This document shows positions 56,865 through 64,000 of a stretch of DNA of 64,000 nucleotides, one piece after another. Source of the DNA: Lachnospiraceae bacterium. GTDB lineage: Bacteria > Bacillota > Clostridia > Lachnospirales > Lachnospiraceae. The translations under genes were made by a program, and so were the position numbers. Position 1 is the first letter of the stretch, and each line of letters starts with the position of its first letter. Below the pieces are notes generated by a model. That model had not been told where the DNA came from, made no database searches, and was given only the letters and a program-made list of their open reading frames with translations. The stretch is taken from assembly GCA_017550535.1 (NCBI GenBank), contig JAFZOS010000027.1, positions 110,165 to 174,164 of the forward strand, written 5' to 3'.

Positions 56865-59161
56865 CAGCCGGTTGTCCTTTCTATGTCTATTACGTCCTCT
56901 ATCGACTGGAGCTTATCGATGACCTTGTTAAGCTCCTCCTTGTTGGTGACTTCAAATGTTATCGATGTCGTCGCGGTGCCGTTGCGGCTGGTACGGACGT
57001 TCATCTTAAGAATGCCTACGTTCTTCTCGGTGAGCACGCGCGTTATCTCGGCAAGCAGGCCGTTACGGTTGAACGAATAGATATTTATCTCGGCCATGTA
57101 CCGCTCGCTCGTTTTCTCGGCGTCATGCTGCCATTCGGCCTCGATGAGCCTTGCACGCTCCATCTCGGGCATGTTTAAAACGTTTATGCAGTCGGTCCTG
57201 TGTATCGATACGCCCCTGCCCCTGGTAACAAAGCCGATTATCTCATCACCCGGTATCGGATTGCAGCACTTTGAAAAGCGCACCGAAACATCGTCAATGC
57301 CCTGCACAACGATACCGCCCTTGCTACGGATCTTTATCTTTCGGTCCTTTGCCGCGTCATTGACAGTGGCGATCACTTCATCATCCGATAAGATCTTCGG
57401 GTGATCCCTGTTATACAGCTCGACCATCTTGTTGATGATCTGGCCTTCCTTAAGTCCGCCGTGGCCTACCGCAGCCCTTACCGCATCCCAGTCCTTGAAG
57501 CCGTATTTATCGAGGATCGACTTCATATATTCGGGCTTGAATATGCTTGTCGGATCGATGCTGTGCGACTTGCAGTAGTCGTTCATCATCTCCTTGCCCT
57601 TAAGGATGTTCTCCTCCTTAAGCTCGTTCTTAAACCACTGGTTTATCTTATTCTTTGCCTGAGTGCTCTTTACTATGTTAAGCCAGTCACGGCTCGGGCC
57701 CTTTGAATTCTGCGAAGTGATTATCTCGATACGGTCACCGTTATTTACCACGTAATCAATGGTCACAAGCTTGCCGTTTACCCTTGCTCCGATCATCTTG
57801 TTCCCGACCGCGCCATGGATGCTGTAAGCAAAGTCAATGGTATTTGAGCCCGCGGGCAGCGTTTTAACATCACCTGCGGGGGTAAAACAGTATACGGTAT
57901 CACTGAATAAGTCAAGATCGCTTTTAAGCGTATTTAAAAATTCCTTGTTATCGGATAAGTCCTTCTGCCACTCAAGTATCTGCCGAAGCCACGAAAGCTT
58001 TTCTGCTTCCGATTCCTCGGCCTTCTTGCCGCTTCCTGTTTCCTTATACTTCCAGTGTGCAGCGATACCGTATTCAGCAGTCTTATGCATTTCATAAGTA
58101 CGTATCTGTATCTCGAAGGGCTGTCCGGTATGGCTTATAAGAGTCGTATGCAGCGACTGATACATATTTGCCTTGGGCATTGCTATATAATCCTTGAAAC
58201 GACCCGGTATCGGCTTGTACATCTCGTGGATGACACCAAGCGCCGCATAGCAGTCCTTTACCGTATCAACTTTGATACGAACTGCGAACAGGTCGTAAAT
58301 CTGGTCTATTGTCTTGTCCTGATTGAGCATCTTTTTGTATATGCTGTAGAAATGCTTGACGCGGCCGTCAATTTCGGCCTTTATGCCGGCGTTGGCAATG
58401 TGATAGCTGACTTCCTTTACTATTTCCTCAACGTACTTCTCGCGTTCGGACTTCCTAATGGCGATCTTATCTACCAGGTCGTAATATACATCGGGTTCGA
58501 GATATTTAAGAGATAAGTCATCGAGCTCGACCTTGACCTTTGATATACCAAGCCTCATCGCAAGCGGTGCGTAGATATCCATCGTTTCCCTGGCTATCTC
58601 CTTCTGCTTTTCGGGCGGCATGTGTTTAAGTGTCCGCATGTTATGCAGCCTGTCGGCAAGTTTGACCATGATGACGCGGATATCCTTGGCCATCGCAAGG
58701 AACATCTTCCTTAAGTTGTCGGCCTGGAACTCAAGCTTATCCTCGTTATACTGCAGTTTTTCAAGTTTGGTGACGCCATCGACGATAACGGCAACGTCCA
58801 TTCCAAACTCCCTGACAAGATCCTCGTTCGTAAGGCTTGTATCCTCGACCACATCATGCAAAAGGCCCGCCGCTATAGATTCCTTATCAAGCTGCAGCTC
58901 GGCTAAGATAAGTGCCACGCACAAAGGGTGTATGATGTAAGGCTCGCCCGACTTGCGGAGCTGGTGACAATGAGCCTCGCAGGCCACCTTGTATGCCTTC
59001 TCTATAAGTGAGATATCATCGCTCGGATGGTATTTTTTGACGCACTCAATCAGGTCCCTGTATAATTCGTCGGGACTTAGGTTTTCCTTCATGGGCTCAA
59101 TTCGCCCGTCGTCAAGGATCAGTTCGGTTGTTCTGTTTTCTAAAATGTCCGATCCGTCCAT
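56864..59161 (-). CDS. rel: Bifunctional (p)ppGpp synthetase/hydrolase Rel
   Basis: 765 aa. The hydrolase HD domain is intact (LLHDVVEDT, about residue 100; KLADRLHNM). The synthetase has RFKDYIA and YQSLHTTLI; the RFKD form is the RxKD type of bifunctional enzymes. TGS (about 405-465) and C-terminal ACT (about 690-765) domains complete it. It sets alarmone level in starvation. It begins the long housekeeping run, from the promoter at 59192-59220. Confidence 0.97.
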   Translation of the reverse strand: MDGSDILENRTTELILDDGRIEPMKENLSPDELYRDLIECVKKYHPSDDISLIEKAYKVACEAHCHQLRKSGEPYIIHPLCVALILAELQLDKESIAAGLLHDVVEDTSLTNEDLVREFGMDVAVIVDGVTKLEKLQYNEDKLEFQADNLRKMFLAMAKDIRVIMVKLADRLHNMRTLKHMPPEKQKEIARETMDIYAPLAMRLGISKVKVELDDLSLKYLEPDVYYDLVDKIAIRKSEREKYVEEIVKEVSYHIANAGIKAEIDGRVKHFYSIYKKMLNQDKTIDQIYDLFAVRIKVDTVKDCYAALGVIHEMYKPIPGRFKDYIAMPKANMYQSLHTTLISHTGQPFEIQIRTYEMHKTAEYGIAAHWKYKETGSGKKAEESEAEKLSWLRQILEWQKDLSDNKEFLNTLKSDLDLFSDTVYCFTPAGDVKTLPAGSNTIDFAYSIHGAVGNKMIGARVNGKLVTIDYVVNNGDRIEIITSQNSKGPSRDWLNIVKSTQAKNKINQWFKNELKEENILKGKEMMNDYCKSHSIDPTSIFKPEYMKSILDKYGFKDWDAVRAAVGHGGLKEGQIINKMVELYNRDHPKILSDDEVIATVNDAAKDRKIKIRSKGGIVVQGIDDVSVRFSKCCNPIPGDEIIGFVTRGRGVSIHRTDCINVLNMPEMERARLIEAEWQHDAEKTSERYMAEINIYSFNRNGLLAEITRVLTEKNVGILKMNVRTSRNGTATTSITFEVTNKEELNKVIDKLQSIEDVIDIERTTG

Positions 59162-59191
59162 ATCCTGCCCTTTAGTGCTTAATGATTGTAA

Positions 59192-59220
59192 ATTTTATAC
59201 CAATTTTGCCCATAATTCAA
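59192..59220 (-). promoter_or_regulatory. Promoter of the rel operon
   Basis: On the minus strand TTGAAT (59215-59220), a 17-nt spacer and TAAAAT (59192-59197), about 30 nt before the rel ATG. Confidence 0.65.
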
Positions 59221-59307
59221 TGTAAATACCCACAAAAATCCAAGTTTTCATGCCCGTCTTATGATAAAAAGTCATAAATTAAGTGAAACGTACGGCTAGG
59301 GGTGGTT

Positions 59308-59336
59308 TTGACCCTTAAATCGTGATATATTATTAA
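59308..59336 (+). promoter_or_regulatory. Promoter of the ABC-F gene
   Basis: TTGACC (59308-59313), a 17-nt spacer and TATTAA (59331-59336), about 40 nt before the ATG. The leader is too short for an antibiotic-sensing attenuator. Confidence 0.6.
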
Positions 59337-59375
59337 AAGTTAACGACAAACACCCATAAATCAAGGAGAATTACA

Positions 59376-61013
59376 ATGATCTCAGCTAATAACGTAACCC
59401 TTCGCCTCGGTAAAAAAGCACTTTTCGAGGACGTAAACATCAAATTCACGGAAGGCAACTGCTACGGCCTTATCGGCGCAAACGGCGCAGGCAAATCAAC
59501 CTTCCTTAAAATATTGTCGGGAGCCCTTGATACTACCAACGGCGACATTGCGATAACCCCCGGCCAGCGCTTATCCGTACTTGAACAGGATCACTTCAAG
59601 TATGACGAATATACCGTAATGGACACAGTTATCCTCGGCAACAAGCGCCTTTACGAGATCATGAAGGAAAAGGATGCGATATATGCCAAAGAGGATTTTT
59701 CCGATGAAGACGGCATACGTGCCAGCGAGCTCGAGGCAGAGTTTGCCGAGATGGACGGATGGGAGGCAGAATCAAACGCCGCCATGCTCCTAAACGGCTT
59801 AGGCATAGAGACCGAACTTCACTACGCGATGATGAAGGATTTAAACGGTTCACAGAAGGTCAAAGTCCTGCTTGCCAAGGCTCTTTTCGGTAATCCCGAC
59901 ATACTTCTCCTTGATGAGCCTACCAACCACCTTGACATGGATGCCATCGCATGGCTTGAGGAATTCCTTATAAACTTTGAAAACACGGTCATCGTTGTAA
60001 GCCACGACCGCTACTTCCTTAACAAGGTATGCACGCATACGGCCGATATCGACTACGGAAAGATACAGCTTTATGCCGGAAACTACGATTTCTGGTACGA
60101 ATCCAGCCAGCTTCTCATCCAGCAGATGAAGGAAGCCAACAAGAAGAAGGAAGAAAAGATAAAGGAACTGCAGGAGTTCATCTCCCGCTTCTCGGCCAAC
60201 GCTTCAAAGAGCAAGCAGGCAACCTCACGTAAGCGCGCACTCGAAAAGATCGAGCTTGAGGAGATAAAGCCAAGCAGCCGTAAGTACCCTTATATCGATT
60301 TCCGTCCCGACCGCGAGATCGGAAACGAAGTACTTTCGGTTGAAGGAATATCCAAGACCATAGACGGAGTCAAGGTACTCGATAATATCTCATTTATCTT
60401 AGGGCACGATGACAAAGTGGCCTTCGTTGGCGGCAATGAGCAGGCAAAAACCGTACTTTTTAAGATACTCATGGGTGAACTTGAACCCGATGAGGGTACA
60501 TATAAATGGGGCGTGACTACTTCACAGGCTTACTTCCCGAAGGACTCCACCAAAGAATTCGATAATGACCTTACAATAACCGACTGGCTCATGGGCTACT
60601 CTCCCGTTAAAGACATAACTTATGTTCGCGGATTCTTAGGAAGGATGTTATTCCCCGGCGAGGACGGCGTCAAGAAGCTTAAGGTATTATCCGGAGGTGA
60701 GCGTGTCCGCTGTCTTTTAAGCAAGATGATGATCTCTGGTGCCAATGTGCTCATACTTGACGAGCCTACCGATCATCTGGATATGGAAAGCATAACGGCA
60801 CTTAACAACGGTCTTATCAAATTCCCCGGAGTCATCCTTTTTACCTCCAGGGACCACCAGATCGTCGAAACGACTGCCAACCGCATCATGGAGATACTTC
60901 CCGAAGGAACTCTCATCGATAAGATCACAACTTACGATGAATATCTTGAAAACGATGAAATGGCAAGGAAGCGCTTCGTTTACACCGCTAACAGGGAAGA
61001 TGATGACAACTAA
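59376..61013 (+). CDS. ABC-F family ATPase, YbiT-like
   Basis: 545 aa, two ABC domains and no membrane helices. NBD1 has Walker A GANGAGKST, a weakened signature (LNGSQK) and LLLDEPTNHLDMD. A coiled linker (ELQEFISRFSANASKSKQAT) follows. NBD2 has an altered Walker A (GGNEQAKT, Gly to Ala before Lys), a good signature (VLSGGERVR), and Arg in place of the H-loop His (FTSRDHQ, where relatives read SHD). ABC-F proteins act on the ribosome. It is divergent from rel and overlaps the HAD gene by 11 nt. AAGGAG lies 8 nt before the ATG. Confidence 0.92.
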   Translation: MISANNVTLRLGKKALFEDVNIKFTEGNCYGLIGANGAGKSTFLKILSGALDTTNGDIAITPGQRLSVLEQDHFKYDEYTVMDTVILGNKRLYEIMKEKDAIYAKEDFSDEDGIRASELEAEFAEMDGWEAESNAAMLLNGLGIETELHYAMMKDLNGSQKVKVLLAKALFGNPDILLLDEPTNHLDMDAIAWLEEFLINFENTVIVVSHDRYFLNKVCTHTADIDYGKIQLYAGNYDFWYESSQLLIQQMKEANKKKEEKIKELQEFISRFSANASKSKQATSRKRALEKIELEEIKPSSRKYPYIDFRPDREIGNEVLSVEGISKTIDGVKVLDNISFILGHDDKVAFVGGNEQAKTVLFKILMGELEPDEGTYKWGVTTSQAYFPKDSTKEFDNDLTITDWLMGYSPVKDITYVRGFLGRMLFPGEDGVKKLKVLSGGERVRCLLSKMMISGANVLILDEPTDHLDMESITALNNGLIKFPGVILFTSRDHQIVETTANRIMEILPEGTLIDKITTYDEYLENDEMARKRFVYTANREDDDN

Positions 61014-61815
61014 GATCTTATTTACCGATTTAGACGGTACGCTGCTTGATTCTCATAAAAATATAAGTCCCGGCAATTTAAAAGCTATCGATGAGCTTAT
61101 AAATGCCGGGCATATATTCGTAATATCCACGGGGCGTCCCATACAGAGCGCCATACAGATATCCAAAAAGTACGGCTGGACCGGACCCGGATACTATATC
61201 TCAAGCTACAACGGCGGGCTTATCTACGACTGCAGCAAAGACGAGGCTATAATAAAGCATCCCGTGTCCCGCCCCTATGTAAGATATATCCTTGACGAAG
61301 CATATAAGGCAGGACTCCATGCCCACACCTATGATGATGTGAACGTGGTATCCGAGCGTGACACAAACGAACTTAAGCTCTACACCGATGCCATTAAGGT
61401 GCCGCCTGTGGTAGTCCCCGATGCCGTCGCCTATCTTAAGGATGACCCAATAAAAGTCATAGTCATATCGCATGACTCTCATGAAGTACTTGACGCTTTC
61501 AGGGAACATATGCTCCCATGGTGTGAAGGAAAGCTAACGACCGTGTTCTCAAGCCCCATACTTCTTGAGTTTGAAAACCCCGAGTCGACAAAAGGCAACG
61601 CCGTAAGGTTCATGTGTTCTCATTTTGATATCCCGATAGCCGATTCCGTTGCAGTCGGCGATGAGGAAAACGACAATACCATGATCGAAGCTGCAGGCAT
61701 CGGCGTTGCGATGTTTAATGCTTCGGATGTAACAAAAGCCGTCGCAGACCATATCACGGAAAATGATAACGATCACGACGGCTTCAGTGAAGTCATTTAC
61801 AAATATATCCTTTAG
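61003..61815 (+). CDS. Cof-type HAD hydrolase
   Basis: About 270 aa. Nucleophile motif FTDLDGTLLD (about residue 6), motif II STGRP, a C2 cap, and the acidic motif SVAVGDEENDNTMIEAAG near the end. Probably a sugar-phosphate or cofactor phosphatase; substrate unknown. ATG at 61003 is chosen (AGGG 6 nt upstream); the ATG at 61000 is nearly as good. Overlap with the ABC-F stop suggests coupling. It converges on ppk1 with 1 nt between stop codons. Confidence 0.92.
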   Translation: MTTKILFTDLDGTLLDSHKNISPGNLKAIDELINAGHIFVISTGRPIQSAIQISKKYGWTGPGYYISSYNGGLIYDCSKDEAIIKHPVSRPYVRYILDEAYKAGLHAHTYDDVNVVSERDTNELKLYTDAIKVPPVVVPDAVAYLKDDPIKVIVISHDSHEVLDAFREHMLPWCEGKLTTVFSSPILLEFENPESTKGNAVRFMCSHFDIPIADSVAVGDEENDNTMIEAAGIGVAMFNASDVTKAVADHITENDNDHDGFSEVIYKYIL

Positions 61816-61816
61816 G

Positions 61817-63967
61817 TCACTCCTCAACCTGCGTTTCGGGTGTGAACACCCTCTTGTTTTCGATACTGTTGACCTTCTTTATCCTATCCTCGGTCTTTGC
61901 CATGGCCTCGCGGCAGAACTCCGCCTGGCATCCTAATAGCTCCTTGCCCCTCTTATCTATGCGCAGATAACTGCCCTCTTCATCCATGACCCTTGCCTTA
62001 AGCGTATCGCGAAGCATCACGTCCAGTATATGGTACACTTTATCCTTAAGGTCCGGCTCCTCGATCGGGAACAGGATCTCTACGCGGCGCTCCAGGTTCC
62101 TTGGCATCCAGTCTGCCGATCCGCAGTAAAGCTCAGGCTGTCCCGCGTTCTCGAAATAGAATATCCTTGAATGTTCAAGGAACCTTCCGACAACCGAACG
62201 CACTGTGATGTTATCGCTGACTCCCGGGATCCCCGTCTTTAAACAGCATATGCCGCGAACGATAAGGTCGATCTTAACGCCCGCCATCGAAGCTTCATAA
62301 AGCGCCATTATTATATCCTTATCGCACAGTGAATTGACCTTGGCGATTATCCTTGAATTCTTGCCGGCTGTGGCATTCTTCGTCTCGCGTCCGATAAGCG
62401 TTAAGAACCTGTCTTTAAGCCACAGCGGCGCAACACTCAGCCTGTTCCAGTTAAGCGGCTCCGAATAACCCGAGAGCATGTTAAATACAGCGGTAGCATC
62501 CTCACCTATCGGCTCCGAGCAGGTGAGCAGGCCTATATCGGTATAAAGCTTCGCCGTACTGTCATTGTAATTACCGGTACCGAGGTGCACATATCTCCTT
62601 ATGCCTTCCTCCTCGCGGCGTACAACAAGCGTTATCTTGCTGTGGGTCTTAAGTCCCACAAGACCGTATATGACATGACAGCCCGCTTTCTCAAGCATCT
62701 TTGCCCAGATGATGTTGTTCTCCTCATCGAACCTTGCCTTTAACTCGACAAGCACCGTAACCTGCTTACCGTTCTCGGCGGCCTGGGCAAGTGCCGCAAC
62801 GATCGGCGAATGGCCGCTTACCCTGTAAAGCGTCTGCTTTATAGCAAGTACATCGGGATCCTTTGCCGCCTGTCTTATGAACTCAACTATCGGACGGAAG
62901 GTCTCATACGGATGATGCAGCAATATATCCTTATTTCTTATCGCTTCAAATATGTCCTTATCGGGTGTAAGATCTTCAACCGGCTGCGGATCGAAATCAG
63001 GATCCCTGAGTTCGTCATAGCCCTCAAGCCCATACAGCTTCATAAGGAAGGTTAAGTCAAGCGGACCCTGGATCCGGTATACGGCCTCCTCCCTGCAGTT
63101 TAATTCCTTAAGCAGAACCTTCATGAGCTTTTTGTCGATATCGTCAGCTACCTCAAGCCTTATGACCTCACCCCACTGCCTTTTCTTAAGCTGGCGTTCG
63201 ATCTCCTTTAAAAGGTCGGCCGCCTCATCCTCCTCGATAGTAAGGTCGGCATTCCTCATTATACGGAACGGATATGCGCATATGATATCGTAATTGGCAA
63301 AAAGCTTGCCCATGTTCCTCTCGATTATCTCCTCAAGCAGGATAACGCTGTCACCCTCCTCGCAGGGGAGCCTTATTATCCTCGGAAGCACCGCCGGAAC
63401 CTGAACGGTCGCAAATTCCTTTTCGACGTTGTTTGACTTCTTCCCTTCCTTAGCCTTCTTTGATACAAGGGCGCCGATGTTTAACGAACGGTTCCTTATA
63501 AGGGGAAAAGGCCTGGAAGAATCAACCGCCATCGGTGTCAGCACCGGATATACGTTTTTCATGAAATAATCATCGACGTATTCCTTCTGCTTTTTATTAA
63601 GATCCTCATGCCGCAGCACAAGATGGATACCCTCCTGCTCCATTAATGGCATCAGCGAACGGAGCAGGGTCGTATACTGCTTGTCAACGAGCTTATGTGT
63701 GGCCTCATTTAATGCATCAAGCTGCATCTGCGGCGTCATGCCCGCGATATCGGGCTTATTGTATCCCGCGTTTACCATGTCACGAAGAGATGCTACACGG
63801 ATCATGAAAAACTCATCAAGGTTTGAAGCCGTGATGCTTAAGAATTTAAGGCGCTCCATAAGCGGGTTTGTTTTGTCCCTGGCTTCATCAAGCACCCTCT
63901 CATCAAATAACAGCCAGCTAAGCTCCCTGTTGTAGTAGTATTTGTAATCATCCAGGTTTACATTCAT
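61817..63967 (-). CDS. ppk: Polyphosphate kinase 1
   Basis: 716 aa, full length. The four-domain PPK1 order is visible: N-terminal YYYNRELSWLLFDERVLDEA, a head domain with DSSRPFPLIRNRSLN, and the catalytic HHPYETF, the autophosphorylated His in GLKTHSKITLV (about residue 440) and YVHLGTGNYND. It makes polyphosphate from ATP reversibly. GGAGG lies 11 nt before the ATG; the promoter is outside or at the window edge. Confidence 0.96.
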   Translation of the reverse strand: MNVNLDDYKYYYNRELSWLLFDERVLDEARDKTNPLMERLKFLSITASNLDEFFMIRVASLRDMVNAGYNKPDIAGMTPQMQLDALNEATHKLVDKQYTTLLRSLMPLMEQEGIHLVLRHEDLNKKQKEYVDDYFMKNVYPVLTPMAVDSSRPFPLIRNRSLNIGALVSKKAKEGKKSNNVEKEFATVQVPAVLPRIIRLPCEEGDSVILLEEIIERNMGKLFANYDIICAYPFRIMRNADLTIEEDEAADLLKEIERQLKKRQWGEVIRLEVADDIDKKLMKVLLKELNCREEAVYRIQGPLDLTFLMKLYGLEGYDELRDPDFDPQPVEDLTPDKDIFEAIRNKDILLHHPYETFRPIVEFIRQAAKDPDVLAIKQTLYRVSGHSPIVAALAQAAENGKQVTVLVELKARFDEENNIIWAKMLEKAGCHVIYGLVGLKTHSKITLVVRREEEGIRRYVHLGTGNYNDSTAKLYTDIGLLTCSEPIGEDATAVFNMLSGYSEPLNWNRLSVAPLWLKDRFLTLIGRETKNATAGKNSRIIAKVNSLCDKDIIMALYEASMAGVKIDLIVRGICCLKTGIPGVSDNITVRSVVGRFLEHSRIFYFENAGQPELYCGSADWMPRNLERRVEILFPIEEPDLKDKVYHILDVMLRDTLKARVMDEEGSYLRIDKRGKELLGCQAEFCREAMAKTEDRIKKVNSIENKRVFTPETQVEE

Positions 63968-64000
63968 AATGCCTTCAACCTCCGTTTATTACGTATCACC

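Noticed and set aside
1..64000. tRNA, rRNA, CRISPR arrays, transposases or prophage genes
   Set aside because: None was recognised on either strand by reading; a covariance or repeat search was not possible.

Overview
The window reads as a chromosomal stretch of an anaerobic Clostridia species, most likely a Lachnospiraceae member of the Butyrivibrio type. This is inferred from a ranthipeptide (SCIFF) gene beside its maturase and secDF, an alpha2-type glycyl-tRNA synthetase, HemZ, a T-box leader on the trp operon, a 2-hydroxyacyl-CoA dehydratase-type activase, and many YAED-rich lipoproteins. No rRNA, tRNA, CRISPR array, transposase or phage gene was seen. Coding density is very high and almost everything lies on the minus strand. 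The exceptions are a large activase (12.6-16.8 kb) and an ABC-F/HAD pair (59.4-61.8 kb).

Layout, following minus-strand transcription from right to left. (a) ppk1 stands alone at the right edge and converges on the plus-strand ABC-F and HAD genes. (b) 59.2-48.3 kb is a long housekeeping run: rel, an MBL-fold hydrolase, hemZ, hisS, aspS, a zinc-ribbon membrane protein, a DUF5662 protein and a CorC/HlyC-type CBS membrane protein. (c) 48.2-44.2 kb is the SCIFF peptide, its radical-SAM maturase and secDF, closed by a terminator. (d) 44.2-39.0 kb is recJ and murE, then rpsB-tsf from its own promoter and structured leader, with a terminator. (e) 38.9-35.2 kb is a glycoside hydrolase family 2 enzyme that appears leaderless, then a large lipoprotein, followed by a 171-bp imperfect palindrome. 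(f) 34.9-32.0 kb is a MATE exporter, chorismate mutase, type II dehydroquinase and prephenate dehydrogenase. (g) 31.9-28.6 kb is an ECF sigma gene broken by an amber codon, its likely anti-sigma partner, and a von Willebrand A lipoprotein whose ribosome binding site sits in a long hairpin. (h) 28.55-20.7 kb is a T-box(Trp)-controlled operon in the unusual order trpC-F-B-A-D-[aldolase-like gene]-E-G. (i) A consensus promoter then drives purO, a stand-alone AICAR transformylase and a degenerate phosphorelay membrane protein. (j) 12.3 kb to the left edge holds a rhomboid-like membrane protein, a sigma-like protein lacking region 4, an M16C peptidase, a DUF4349 lipoprotein, era, recO, a small lipoprotein, glyQS and a double-SBP sensor. 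The sensor is cut by the window edge exactly at the His-Asp pair of its HD domain.

The least ordinary features are: the nonsense-interrupted ECF sigma gene; the RBS-sequestering hairpin before the vWA gene; the 171-bp palindrome, with a 26-of-32 identical fragment about 22.6 kb away; the REC-HPt protein that lost its phospho-acceptors; the DRE-TIM aldolase-like gene inside the trp operon; and the sigma-like protein with no -35 recognition domain. Functions are assigned from motif recognition only; no database search was run.
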